From the NCBI RefSeq assembly GCF_030503855.1, contig NZ_CP129971.1, forward strand, positions 565,501 through 629,500: DNA of 64,000 nt, given 5' to 3'. The position numbers were made by a program, and so were the translations under genes. Positions 1 through 9,282 of the stretch are shown piece after piece. The notes beneath the pieces were generated by a model. It searched no databases. It was not told the origin of the DNA and saw only the letters and a program-made list of their open reading frames with translations. The stretch comes from Marivirga salinae. GTDB lineage: Bacteria > Bacteroidota > Bacteroidia > Cytophagales > Cyclobacteriaceae. Numbering within the stretch: position 1 is the stretch's first letter; the number at the start of each line of letters is the position of its first letter.

Positions 1-110
1 ATCACTAGAAAACAATATAGTTTATCGCTATTTTCATTTATCATCAAGTAATCAAATTGGATACTGTGATGTTAAATTACATTTAAAGGAAAATGTAATT
101 CCGTGCAACT

Positions 111-139
111 CCCCCCTTGAGGGGGGCTTAGGGGGGTGT
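111..139. repeat. C-run/G-run palindromic dispersed repeat
   Basis: A run of six C, the spacer TTGA and a run of six G, followed by CTTA and another G run. A related C/G-run palindrome is at 43333-43366. The 256 bases before the first gene hold only this element and the downstream terminator; I see no coding region. Confidence 0.5.
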
Positions 140-200
140 CTAATCAACTTAACAAAAGCACCCATAATTTTTCAATTTTAAAAATAGCGAATACTTCACA

Positions 201-234
201 AAAAAAATAGCCCACAATTGCTTGTGAGCTATTT
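201..234 (-). terminator. Rho-independent terminator of the DUF2723 gene
   Basis: A 13-bp stem (205-217 with 222-234) with a 4-base loop. Its single mismatch becomes a G-U pair in the minus-strand transcript, where the stem is followed by seven U (201-207 on the plus strand). It lies 20 bases past the stop codon of the minus-strand gene. Confidence 0.75.
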
Positions 235-256
235 TATAAATCAAATTTTCTAAACT

Positions 257-3211
257 TTACATTTTCTCATAGAGAACTCTAAGTTGATCCTGATACTCAA
301 CTGCTTGTTCGTTCATTCCGTATTGTCTCATTACTTGAACAATCTGACTAAGGATGGCAAAACTAATTTGCCTCTCTCTACCCATATACATCAATTCATG
401 ATTTACTAAGTAGCGGAATTGTTCAAAATTTTGCTCCCAAAGTGTGTTAATAATTTCATTAGCTTTCTCTTCATTTCCTGTTGCCAAATAAACTTGAATA
501 TAATCCAAAGCTGTCATATCATAAGGAACTACTTCATTCGGAATCTTTTTAATAATAAAATCAATTACCTCCAAAGCTCTTTTTTCATCCCCTTCACTTA
601 CTAATGATTTAGCCAATGCTGTATATACTGAGCGATGATTCAAGAAGAAATTTCTATAATTCTCATTATAATAAACATCCGGGTCAGCAGTATTAGTGAA
701 ATGGAAATTGTTCATCAAGTTATTGTACATCACTTCTGTGTTGACAAATTCTGATTGAACATCATATCTTTCAATTGGTAACAATCTGTATGTCAATCCT
801 TCTTGAACTACATATTTCCTCAAATCCATTTTAATTCCATTTAAGGAAGTAGTATTGAAATAAATTGGTCGTTTCCAATCGTTTTCATTCATGATATCCA
901 ATATCATTAAATCCTTTTTCTCCAATCCATTTCCTTTCACATTCCAAACCATCCTATCCACAAGCATATCCACTTTATCTTCAGGAATTATACCTAAACT
1001 TTTAACATGCTCAGTATCAACATTCAAGCTTAATTGCTTAGAAGGCAACATATTGTAGCTCCCCACGGAAGTGGGTACTTCAAGGCTCTTATTATCATTT
1101 TTGATAAGGCTTAAATAGCGGTCTATAGGAATTGCACCTTTAATACCCGCATTAGCCATATAAGGCAAATAATCATTTTTACCTCCTTGCGCCACTTGTT
1201 CTTCACTTAAAGTTATTGGCAATGGTTCAGAATCATATGCATTTTGGCGCATTTGATTGATATACCAATCGGTATTGAAATAACTTAATACAATTACCCT
1301 AACATCAGTCCTAAATCCTTCTACTTCCTGAACAAACCAAAGCGGGAAAGTATCATTATCGCCACCAGTAAACAAGATTGCATTAGGCTCACATGATGCC
1401 AAATAATTTCGTGCTGCATCAACAGAGAAATATCGATCTGAACGATCGTGATCATCCCATCCTTCTGAAGCCATAATTCCTGGTACTATCAAACAAATCA
1501 CTCCTGCTACAGCGCCTGCAACTTTAGGTTTTTTGATAGCTCTTTCCAATAAAGAAGCAACTGCCAATACACCAAAACCTATCCATATTGCAAAAGCATA
1601 ATAGGACCCAGCATAAATATAATCTCTTTCCCTAGGTTCCGTTGCTGGGGAATTTAAATAAAGAATTAAGGCAATTCCCGTTAAGAAAAAGAATAAACCT
1701 ACTACGCTAAAGCCCTTTACATCTTTTCGATATTGAAAGAAAATTCCAATTAAACCCAAGATAAATGGAAGCATATAAAAATTATTTCGTGCCTTATTTT
1801 CTCTCATGATTTCAGGCAATTCGCTTGTATCCTGGAACATTGTTTTCCAACCTGCTCCTTCAATATCGCTTTCTCTACCAGCAAAATTCCACATCAAATA
1901 GCGAAAATACATATGCCCTAATTGATAGCGGAATAGGAATTTAATGTTGTCGGCAAAGTTGGGTTTTTCATTCTGCCGCAAACCTGTCCATCTTCTATAT
2001 TCTTCTGCATGGCCAGGAGCACCACTATACATTCTAGGTAAAATAGTGGTTCTTTTCGGATCATGTTGAGTCGTGATTTTATGATCTGTGATTTCATATT
2101 CCTCTTCACCTTTACTGTAAACAGGATCTCCTTTATCTTGAGAAACTACTTCTGCATCGAAATACTGACCATGCAAAAGGGGTCTTGACCCATATTGATC
2201 TCTATTTAAATAAGACAATAGTGTCATCACATTTTCAGGATTATTTTGGTCAATTGGTGGGTTGTAATTTGACCTAATCATCACAATAAAATAAGACGAA
2301 TATCCTATTAAAATAAAAGTAAATGCTAACAGAAATGTGTGTAGCGTTATTTTCTCTTTTTTAATGGCATAATAAATACCATAGGAAATTCCTCCAACTA
2401 AAAGTAAAGCAAAAATAAGGGCTCCAAATCCAAATGGTAATCCAATTGAATTAATAAAGAAAATTTCAAATTGACCAATCAAGTTAGGAACTCCTAAAAT
2501 GATGAATTGCCAGATAAATATTAGGATTGCACTGCTTATAAGTAGCGCAAAGAAAATACCTTTGAAGGTTACATTTTTGTACTTCTTGAAATAGTAAATC
2601 AAGCCTAAAGCTGGTAGCGCCACTATATTCAATAAGTGAACACCAATTGATAGACCAATAATATACGCTATTAAGATTAACCAACGGTTTTCAGTGGATT
2701 CATCCTCAATTAAATCCCATTTTAACATTGCCCAAAAAACTAAAGCAATTAAGAATGAAGACATAGCATAAACCTCTGCCTCCACAGCTGACCACCAAAA
2801 TGAATCAGAAAAAGTAAAAGCTAAACTACCAATTGCTCCTGCAGCGATAATTTTTATGGTTTGTGCAGTATTTGCTTCTCCCACTTTAATTTTTAATATT
2901 TTATGAGAAAGCAAATTGATTGACCAAAACATAAAAAGGATGGTAAATCCACTACTTAAAGCAGAAACTAAGTTTACTGCAAAACCCACAGATTCTACAT
3001 CACTTGCAGCAAACATGGAGAACATTCGGCCAATCAGCAAGAAAAACGGAGCACCTGCTGGGTGTGGCACTTGTAACTTATAAGCACTTGCAATAAACTC
3101 TGCACAGTCCCAAAAACTGGCTACAGGCTCTAAAGTGAAGATGTAAACGGCAGAAGCGATTAAGAATATAATCCAGCCACTGATGTTGTTAATCTTTTGA
3201 TATGACATCAT
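257..3211 (-). CDS. DUF2723 family multi-spanning membrane protein with C-terminal TPR-like region
   Basis: A large inner-membrane protein of the DUF2723 family, which is related to GT-C glycosyltransferases such as protein O-mannosyltransferases. The N-terminus has the family hallmark region FWDCAEFIASAYKLQVPHP (about residues 34-52), in which the Asp/Glu pair sits in the first external loop, as in GT-C enzymes. About a dozen hydrophobic segments fill residues 12-600. A soluble region follows, ending in helical repeats that resemble TPRs (about 860-984). A lipid-linked sugar donor and a protein or glycolipid acceptor are inferred from the fold, not shown. The gene is monocistronic, with a terminator just downstream. 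The first two codons are both ATG; either could be the start. Confidence 0.85.
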   Translation of the reverse strand: MMSYQKINNISGWIIFLIASAVYIFTLEPVASFWDCAEFIASAYKLQVPHPAGAPFFLLIGRMFSMFAASDVESVGFAVNLVSALSSGFTILFMFWSINLLSHKILKIKVGEANTAQTIKIIAAGAIGSLAFTFSDSFWWSAVEAEVYAMSSFLIALVFWAMLKWDLIEDESTENRWLILIAYIIGLSIGVHLLNIVALPALGLIYYFKKYKNVTFKGIFFALLISSAILIFIWQFIILGVPNLIGQFEIFFINSIGLPFGFGALIFALLLVGGISYGIYYAIKKEKITLHTFLLAFTFILIGYSSYFIVMIRSNYNPPIDQNNPENVMTLLSYLNRDQYGSRPLLHGQYFDAEVVSQDKGDPVYSKGEEEYEITDHKITTQHDPKRTTILPRMYSGAPGHAEEYRRWTGLRQNEKPNFADNIKFLFRYQLGHMYFRYLMWNFAGRESDIEGAGWKTMFQDTSELPEIMRENKARNNFYMLPFILGLIGIFFQYRKDVKGFSVVGLFFFLTGIALILYLNSPATEPRERDYIYAGSYYAFAIWIGFGVLAVASLLERAIKKPKVAGAVAGVICLIVPGIMASEGWDDHDRSDRYFSVDAARNYLASCEPNAILFTGGDNDTFPLWFVQEVEGFRTDVRVIVLSYFNTDWYINQMRQNAYDSEPLPITLSEEQVAQGGKNDYLPYMANAGIKGAIPIDRYLSLIKNDNKSLEVPTSVGSYNMLPSKQLSLNVDTEHVKSLGIIPEDKVDMLVDRMVWNVKGNGLEKKDLMILDIMNENDWKRPIYFNTTSLNGIKMDLRKYVVQEGLTYRLLPIERYDVQSEFVNTEVMYNNLMNNFHFTNTADPDVYYNENYRNFFLNHRSVYTALAKSLVSEGDEKRALEVIDFIIKKIPNEVVPYDMTALDYIQVYLATGNEEKANEIINTLWEQNFEQFRYLVNHELMYMGRERQISFAILSQIVQVMRQYGMNEQAVEYQDQLRVLYEKM

Positions 3212-3459
3212 AAATCGTTTTGTTTTTTTATAACAGAGGCGAAAATAAGAAATTTCATGCTTTCGGGCATTAGAACGTAGCGATTAATTCGGGATTGCAT
3301 TGATGATTGCTAAATTTTACACTTAACACCCTTGTTATTTCTACTACTCACTTAATTTTCTTAAAAATTTAAGTTCATAAGGAAAAGAATTATTCTGAGG
3401 AATACCTCTTCATCTATTTTCCCCTTGCATTATTTAAATAGATGGTGAATCTAAATATT

Positions 3460-3849
3460 TTAGTTATCCTTTATAGGATGTTTAAATAATAGGATACCAA
3501 ATATCAAGCTATACAAAATGTAAAATATTGTTAAAAACCATAGGATGGATGGTAAATTAAGCTCAGAAAATAAGCCTTTAATTAAAGACAAGCCTGCAAT
3601 CATAAAATGAGATGAATTAGCCATTATTATCGGGCGATTATATATTCCACCAATTAAATTTGCTTTAGACATCCAATTTAACATAGCAAATGCAAAGTAT
3701 AAGGCTCCTATTATTTGCAACAGAAGTAATGATGTTTCACTTGAGGAAAGTTCCAAATAACCTATCCGCAAATCAGGAGTAAATGTTAAAACCACTCCTA
3801 ATCCAAATAAAATTATTGAGCTGCTTATCATTATTAGTTTTGTGTTCAT
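3460..3849 (-). CDS. Small hypothetical membrane protein
   Basis: A 129-residue protein with four predicted membrane spans (about residues 4-24, 42-60, 76-94 and 101-122) and a short basic C-terminus. I recognise no catalytic motif. It stands alone between two gaps of 200-250 bases in which I see no gene. The ATG start lies right before a good first hydrophobic segment. Function unknown; the composition supports an integral membrane protein. Confidence 0.6.
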   Translation of the reverse strand: MNTKLIMISSSIILFGLGVVLTFTPDLRIGYLELSSSETSLLLLQIIGALYFAFAMLNWMSKANLIGGIYNRPIIMANSSHFMIAGLSLIKGLFSELNLPSILWFLTIFYILYSLIFGILLFKHPIKDN

Positions 3850-4038
3850 CTCACCAATATTTATTTATAAAAAGTTTATAATAATAAACCCTAGAAAAGA
3901 TCAAATAATCAGGTAAAAAAATTAATAAAGCATGACCTTTAAGGTGAATAAGTAAGCTCATAGAAGAAAATCAAACTATGAAAGTAACTTTTCAATAGAT
4001 AGAATTAATAAAAATTACTTCCCTCCTATAAATTCCCT

Positions 4039-4046
4039 TAAATTTG
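4039..4046 (+). promoter_or_regulatory. Possible -7 promoter element of truA
   Basis: TAAATTTG fits the Bacteroidota -7 consensus TAnnTTTG and lies 14 bases before the truA start codon. No clear -33 TTTG was found at the usual spacing, so the call is tentative. Confidence 0.35.
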
Positions 4047-4059
4047 CCTTTCATTATTT

Positions 4060-4806
4060 ATGAGATATTTTTTCACCATAGCATATAAAGGAACAAACTA
4101 CCACGGATGGCAAAAACAGCCCAATGCAATAGGTGTACAACAAAAAGTTGAAGATGTTTTTTCCACTATTTTAAACCAAAAATCAGAAATTGTGGGAAGT
4201 GGAAGGACTGATAGTGGCGTACATGCTACGGCTCAAGTTTTTCAATTTGATTTTTCAGGTGAGCAGAAGGATGCAGAACAACTTTTATATAAAGCCAACA
4301 AAATGCTACCCAAGGACGTAGCTTTAAAGCATGTCTGGCAAGTAAAAGATGAAGCCCATGCACGTTTTGATGCCACAAGTAGGGCGTATCAATATCATAT
4401 TGTGACTGAAAAAAACCCATTTGCTATTGACCAAGCATATATTTTCACTTACGATCTAGCAATTGATAAAATGAATTTAGCCGCAGAAAAATTGTTGAAC
4501 TATCAAGATTTTGAAAGTTTTAGCAAAGTGAAAACAGATGTTTTTACCTTTAACTGCGATATATTTGAAGCCTTTTGGAAACAAGAGCAAGAATCATTGG
4601 TTTTTCACATCAAGGCTAATCGGTTTTTGAGAGGAATGGTGAGAGCGATTGTAGGTACATTATTGGATGTGGGGCAAAACAAAATAAGCATAGAAGATTT
4701 TGAAGATATTATAAAAGCTAAAGACAGAAATTCAGCAGGTAGAGCCGTTCCGGCAAATGGATTGTTTTTAACAGAAGTTCAATATCCTAAAGACATTTAT
4801 TTATAA
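4060..4806 (+). CDS. truA: tRNA pseudouridine synthase A
   Basis: Converts uridines 38-40 in the anticodon stem-loop of many tRNAs to pseudouridine. The 248-residue length is typical. The catalytic aspartate is D51 in the motif GSGRTDSGVHA. Other family segments are the N-terminal YFFTIAYKGTNYHGWQ and the C-terminal FLRGMVRAIVGTLLDVG. It is the first gene of a two-gene plus-strand unit: the ABC exporter begins 9 bases after the stop codon. Confidence 0.96.
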   Translation: MRYFFTIAYKGTNYHGWQKQPNAIGVQQKVEDVFSTILNQKSEIVGSGRTDSGVHATAQVFQFDFSGEQKDAEQLLYKANKMLPKDVALKHVWQVKDEAHARFDATSRAYQYHIVTEKNPFAIDQAYIFTYDLAIDKMNLAAEKLLNYQDFESFSKVKTDVFTFNCDIFEAFWKQEQESLVFHIKANRFLRGMVRAIVGTLLDVGQNKISIEDFEDIIKAKDRNSAGRAVPANGLFLTEVQYPKDIYL

Positions 4807-4815
4807 AATCAGCTA

Positions 4816-6591
4816 GTGAAGAAAGACAATATAAAAAGCGGAAATATTATTGATACAAACGTGCTGAGGCGTTTGTATAAATTCGTGAAGCCTTATCAAG
4901 GTCGCTTCTATTTCTTGGTGTTTTTAACTGTAGCTTTGGCAGTTTTAGCTCCCGCCAGACCATTTGTTATTCAAAAAGCAATTGATAATCCAATTGCTAA
5001 CGGAGATTTTCAAGGCTTAATTAATATGACCTTGATTTTGGTTGGTTTACTTATTATGCAAGCCATAGTGCAATATGGACACACTTATTTATCGGGTTGG
5101 TTGGGTCAATTTATTATTCGTGATATCCGAATTAAGCTTTACCGTCATTTACTTAGCTTAAGACTGAAATTTTTCGATAAAACTCCTATAGGAAGGTTAG
5201 TAACAAGAAATGTTTCCGATGTAGAGACCTTATCAGATGTTTTTAGTCAAGGGCTTGCTGCCATGATTGGTGATATTCTCCAAATCCTTTTTATCCTCGG
5301 GATGATGTTTGCCATGAGCTGGAAACTTACATTGGTTTCACTGGCAACTCTACCATTGCTTTTCTTAAGCACTTATATTTTTAAAGAGAAAGTAAAAGTC
5401 GCTTTCAATGAAGTGCGAAATGCTGTTTCTAATCTAAATTCTTTTGTGCAAGAGCATGTAACAGGCATGTCTATCGTACAAATTTTTACTGCAGAAAAAA
5501 GAGAATACGAGGAATTTAAAAAGATCAATAACGAACATAAAAAGGCTAACATACGCTCGGTATTATATTACTCCATTTATTTCCCTGTAGCGGAAGTAAT
5601 TCAAGCAACCGGAATTGGTTTATTGGTTTGGTATGGAGCAAAAGGAGTAGTAAATGAAGTAGAAACTGGCATTACATTAGGGATGTTGATTGCCTTCATT
5701 CTTTATATTCAGATGTTCTTTAGACCCATCCGTTTAATAGCTGATAGATTTAACACGTTGCAAATGGGAATTGTAAGTTCATCACGAATTTTAAATTTGC
5801 TAGACAGCAAAGAAAACATCCCTAATAATGGAGATTACGCACCTGAAAAAGTTAAAGGAGATATTTCATTTAAAAATGTAGAGTTCGCTTACAATGAAGA
5901 AGATGTAGTATTGAAAAACATTTCCTTTGAGGTGAAAGAAGGTCAGTCCGTAGCATTAGTTGGGGCCACAGGCGCTGGAAAATCATCTGTTATTAATTTA
6001 TTGAGCCGCTTTTATGACATTCAAAAAGGAGAAATTACGCTTGACGGAAGAGATTTGAAGGAATATGACCTATATGCATTGCGTAAAAATATAGGAGTGG
6101 TATTGCAAGATGTTTTTCTGTTTTCAGATACTATTCTCTACAACATCACTTTAGGAAACCCTAATATTAGTCTTCAGGAAGTAAAAGATGCCGCTGAATT
6201 AGTAGGTGCAAGGAAATTTATTGAAAGACTACCGGGCGGATACGACTATAACGTGATGGAAAGAGGGGCTACATTATCAGTAGGACAAAGGCAGTTAATA
6301 TCATTTGTTCGCGCTATGGTTTATAATCCTAAAATTATTGTGTTGGATGAGGCAACATCTTCTGTGGATACGGAAACGGAGGAAATGATACAAAATGCCA
6401 TAGAAAAGATGATGAAAGGAAGAACCAGTATTGTGATAGCTCACCGATTATCTACTATACAAGAAGCGGATAAAATAATTGTGTTGGACAAAGGAGAAAT
6501 CAAGGAAACCGGCACTCATCAAGAGCTATTAGATAAAGGTGGTTTCTACCATCAATTACATAATATGCAGTATAAAGAGATGGCTTCTTAG
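4816..6591 (+). CDS. ABC exporter, fused membrane and ATPase domains (MsbA-like half transporter)
   Basis: A half-size ABC exporter, probably a homodimer in the inner membrane moving a lipid or other hydrophobic substrate; the substrate is not evident. Six membrane spans lie in residues 1-325. The ATPase domain follows, with Walker A GATGAGKSS (about 382), signature LSVGQRQL (about 487), Walker B IIVLDEATSS (about 507) and switch histidine IAHRLST. Length 591 is normal. The start codon is GTG, 9 bases after truA, implying co-transcription. MsbA-type lipid flipping is one possibility; multidrug export is another. Confidence 0.9.
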   Translation: MKKDNIKSGNIIDTNVLRRLYKFVKPYQGRFYFLVFLTVALAVLAPARPFVIQKAIDNPIANGDFQGLINMTLILVGLLIMQAIVQYGHTYLSGWLGQFIIRDIRIKLYRHLLSLRLKFFDKTPIGRLVTRNVSDVETLSDVFSQGLAAMIGDILQILFILGMMFAMSWKLTLVSLATLPLLFLSTYIFKEKVKVAFNEVRNAVSNLNSFVQEHVTGMSIVQIFTAEKREYEEFKKINNEHKKANIRSVLYYSIYFPVAEVIQATGIGLLVWYGAKGVVNEVETGITLGMLIAFILYIQMFFRPIRLIADRFNTLQMGIVSSSRILNLLDSKENIPNNGDYAPEKVKGDISFKNVEFAYNEEDVVLKNISFEVKEGQSVALVGATGAGKSSVINLLSRFYDIQKGEITLDGRDLKEYDLYALRKNIGVVLQDVFLFSDTILYNITLGNPNISLQEVKDAAELVGARKFIERLPGGYDYNVMERGATLSVGQRQLISFVRAMVYNPKIIVLDEATSSVDTETEEMIQNAIEKMMKGRTSIVIAHRLSTIQEADKIIVLDKGEIKETGTHQELLDKGGFYHQLHNMQYKEMAS

Positions 6592-6689
6592 TAATAGGAT
6601 GTTTTTGTAAATTGAGCAGTTTTACTATCGAACGAGGCGCCAGTAGCCTATCACAACCAAGAGTATGGCGATAGACTGAAAAGGTTTTC

Positions 6690-6725
6690 TTCCGCTAGCG
6701 TCCGGCTGGTGGATATTACTGCTGC
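6690..6725 (-). repeat. CTAGCGGA-type dispersed repeat, inverted copy
   Basis: Read on the minus strand it contains AGCCGGACGCTAGCGGA, closely matching the plus-strand tract at 17769-17812 (AGCCGGAGGCTAGCGGA). Confidence 0.55.
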
Positions 6726-6910
6726 ATCAGGCGGATTTTATTGGTTGTTTTGCTGCCAGCAAGTTTAAATTCAGCATCTCAATAAGAGAAAAATCAAAAA
6801 CTAGATTATATCGGATAGCTTGAGGTTTGAAGGATCTCTCATAAAATCGTTTTTAAAAATGGCCTATAAATAATTGGTCAGAGAAGATATACAAAGGCCT
6901 TATTTATTCT

Positions 6911-6956
6911 TTGCCAGAGGCAATAGTAACCATCACTAGCGGGACGCTAGCGATAG
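6911..6956 (+). repeat. CTAGCGGA-type dispersed repeat, direct copy
   Basis: Contains CCAGAGGCAATAGTAACC, then CTAGC-GGGAC-GCTAG, a perfect 5-bp stem. It is similar in order and spacing to the copy at 17769-17812 and inverted relative to 6690-6725. Confidence 0.55.
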
Positions 6957-7002
6957 AATTTCAATTTAACTTTTGTAGTTGAATCAAGATCAGGCTTCTT
7001 AG

Positions 7003-7452
7003 CTATTTCTTCTGATCTAAATCCTCGTAAAATTCTCTTTCTCTATACGGGTGTTTGATACCAAATGCAGTTATTAACATAGTTTCAAAAACAGGACCTA
7101 GCCAAATAAGTAAAATACCAGTCCCCCCTAAAATAAGAGACTCACTGTATAATGTGTCCATATTTTGAATCCAAAAAAGAGCATGGAGAATACTAGTAAT
7201 TATTCTGAGGATAAATGTCCAATTCTTACGCCATGTAATAATAATGAGGGTGTTTTGCAAAACAATTAGTAAACCAAAAACCAAGACGTAATCATTGAAA
7301 AACCAATCAAGGAATAAGTTTTCAAAGACAGTTCTTTTTGTTTCATCACTAAAAAAAGGCTCAAATAAAAAAAGTAATTGATAAACCCCATAAAACAATA
7401 AAATTTGAGCTAAGCTAATGGCAAGGCCAACAAAAATTCTTTTTCTGAGCAT
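7003..7452 (-). CDS. Hypothetical membrane protein, four spans
   Basis: A 149-residue protein with four hydrophobic segments (about residues 7-28, 52-70, 79-97 and 104-132) and a charged tail ending YEDLDQKK. I do not recognise a family. It is transcribed alone, convergent with the ABC exporter and divergent from the small gene at 7587. An integral membrane location is well supported; function is unknown. Confidence 0.6.
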   Translation of the reverse strand: MLRKRIFVGLAISLAQILLFYGVYQLLFLFEPFFSDETKRTVFENLFLDWFFNDYVLVFGLLIVLQNTLIIITWRKNWTFILRIITSILHALFWIQNMDTLYSESLILGGTGILLIWLGPVFETMLITAFGIKHPYREREFYEDLDQKK

Positions 7453-7586
7453 AAGATTGAATTATTAAAGTCAAAAGATACGAAAAGGCAGGAAATTCAC
7501 AAAGTAAATATTTCTCCTAGTCTGCTATCAGTAGATATTCATTAAGCATGAGAAACTTAATTTATTGAGAAATCGTATCTTACTAT

Positions 7587-7751
7587 ATGGAAAAAGAAAG
7601 CCACCAAAAGAAAAAAGAAGCCTCTAACACAAAAAATAAAGAGTTAAAGAAAGAAAAAGAGGAGTCCACTGAAAAGGAACCAGACGAGGAAAGAAATGGA
7701 ATTATACCTGAAGATATGGATTTCAAGAAATTCATGGGTTGCGGAGGATAA
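7587..7751 (+). CDS. Small Lys/Glu-rich protein ending in GCGG
   Basis: A 54-residue reading frame with an ATG start. It is extremely rich in Lys and Glu up to about residue 35, then ends NGIIPEDMDFKKFMGCGG. The low-complexity charged body with a defined D(F/L)KKxxGCGG end matches, from memory, short conserved proteins of this phylum. The ending is unlike a chance frame and the stop is followed at 60 bases by a terminator. The C-terminal Cys-Gly-Gly suggests metal binding or C-terminal processing, but this is inference. No signal peptide or membrane span is visible, so it is probably cytoplasmic. Confidence 0.6.
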   Translation: MEKESHQKKKEASNTKNKELKKEKEESTEKEPDEERNGIIPEDMDFKKFMGCGG

Positions 7752-7810
7752 CTTTTTAAAAATCTAGTGATAATTCCCGCTCTTATTTGTATGAAATTTC
7801 AGTATAAATT

Positions 7811-7847
7811 AAAAAAGGCAGTCAAAATTAATTTGACTGCCTTTTTT
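7811..7847. terminator. Bidirectional terminator between the GCGG gene and the GldJ-like gene
   Basis: Perfect 16-bp inverted repeat (7811-7826 with 7832-7847, 5-base loop), stem core GGCAGTCAAA, flanked by A6 on the left and T6 on the right. It serves the plus-strand small gene and the minus-strand lipoprotein gene that ends 25 bases further on. Confidence 0.9.
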
Positions 7848-7871
7848 AAAGATAATTTAAACGAATATCAA

Positions 7872-9077
7872 TTATTTATTTCCACCAGCTCTAATCATAG
7901 CACAACGGAATCCGATAGTAGCTGTAGATGAATCTTGTTCTATAAATCTTCTAGTACCAGGAGATAACCAATAAGCAACATCTGCCCAAGAACCACCTTT
8001 ATAAACTCTAATATTATCATTGATTAATGAATTAATCGAGTTTGGATCTCTAGCTCCATTGTCATAATCACTTTGAGGATCTAAAGTACCGTCTCTTCTA
8101 ACTGGATTTAAATCTTCGAAATCTTGGAATGAAAGTGGACGATATAAATCCCATACCCATTCGTTAACATTCCCAGCCATGTTATAAAGACCATAATCAT
8201 TTGGCGGATAGTTATAAATATAGTCAGTTACGAATGCGCCATCATTCAATTTACCTGCGATACCACCATAATCACCACGACCTCTTTTGAAGTTGGCTAG
8301 GAAGTAACCCATTTCTTTTCCGTAAGGGTTTCTTAATGAGTGACCATCCCACGGATAAATTCTTTTATAAAGCTGAACTTCATCAACCCATTGCGTACCA
8401 ATTAAAGCAGTAGCAGCATATTCCCACTCCGCTTCAGTAGGCAAACGATAATCAGGTAAAACAACACCTGTTTCTAATGGAATTCTACCACCTGATTCAG
8501 CCGGAACTTCAATACCTGCTTCTTCAGCTAATTTATAATTTACCATTATTGATCTCCATTTGGCATATTCATTAGCCTGCTCCCAGCTAACACCTACTAC
8601 TGGGTGATAACGGAAACCTGGGTATCTCAAATAATGATCTACATAAGGATCGTTATAAGCCAATTTTCTAGCCCAAACAGTAGTGTCTGGCTTTACTGAC
8701 TCATAATAATCTCTAGAAGAATCTAATTGAACATAGTGTAAGAACTCTAGCCAGTGAATGTTGGCAACTTCCGTTTCATCCATGTAAAATGAAGAAACCG
8801 TAACTGTTCTCTCAATATTATCTCTTGTATGAAGGATATCCTCTTCAAAAGAACCTAAAACAGTTCTACCTCCTTCAATATAAACTAAATTCGGTCCATC
8901 AGGCTGTCCACGAAACTCAGCCACCTGAAAGCCTTCTTCGCTATTATATTCTAGACCTGTTGCCGTACTTAATACTCCCGGCCCTTTGGCTGTCGGGTTG
9001 CCACTGCCGCAAGCAAACAATAAAGCTACTGCTACTGCAAGCATGGCATGTTGGATTCTAAACACACACTTTTTCAT
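7872..9077 (-). CDS. gldJ: GldJ-like gliding motility/T9SS lipoprotein (formylglycine-generating-enzyme fold)
   Basis: A 401-residue outer-membrane lipoprotein: the signal peptide ends in LLFACGS, with the lipidated cysteine at residue 23. Residues about 60-395 form a formylglycine-generating-enzyme-like (sulfatase-modifying factor) domain with GGRTVLGSF, FYMDETEVAN, LPTEAEWEYAA, YNMAGNVNEWVWD, YKGGSWAD and a final IGFRCAMIRA. This is the architecture of GldJ and GldK, which in Bacteroidota are structural parts of the gliding motor and T9SS rather than enzymes. GldJ is preferred from the segment SSFYMDETEVANIHWLEFLHY; GldK is the alternative. It is a single gene here, not next to gldKLMN. Confidence 0.72.
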   Translation of the reverse strand: MKKCVFRIQHAMLAVAVALLFACGSGNPTAKGPGVLSTATGLEYNSEEGFQVAEFRGQPDGPNLVYIEGGRTVLGSFEEDILHTRDNIERTVTVSSFYMDETEVANIHWLEFLHYVQLDSSRDYYESVKPDTTVWARKLAYNDPYVDHYLRYPGFRYHPVVGVSWEQANEYAKWRSIMVNYKLAEEAGIEVPAESGGRIPLETGVVLPDYRLPTEAEWEYAATALIGTQWVDEVQLYKRIYPWDGHSLRNPYGKEMGYFLANFKRGRGDYGGIAGKLNDGAFVTDYIYNYPPNDYGLYNMAGNVNEWVWDLYRPLSFQDFEDLNPVRRDGTLDPQSDYDNGARDPNSINSLINDNIRVYKGGSWADVAYWLSPGTRRFIEQDSSTATIGFRCAMIRAGGNK

Positions 9078-9282
9078 ATCCTGTTATTGTATTCGTTTAA
9101 TATACACTGTTTAATCACTTATATATCAATGCAATATATAAATAATTGGTAAATATAAGCTTACCAAACACTAAATTCAACTATTAAAATGAAATTTTAA
9201 AGTATTTTAATACAAATTCGACCAATATGTAATAATTTTAAATCAGTTACACTAAAACGTCTATCGGATTTGCTTTATTGTT

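Larger units (their letters stand above)
6592..7002. other. Intergenic region with dispersed repeats
   Basis: Between the convergent ABC exporter and the small membrane protein. I see no gene. It carries two copies, in opposite orientation, of a GC-richer repeat with the core CTAGC...GCTAG, the third copy being at 17769-17812. Confidence 0.5.
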
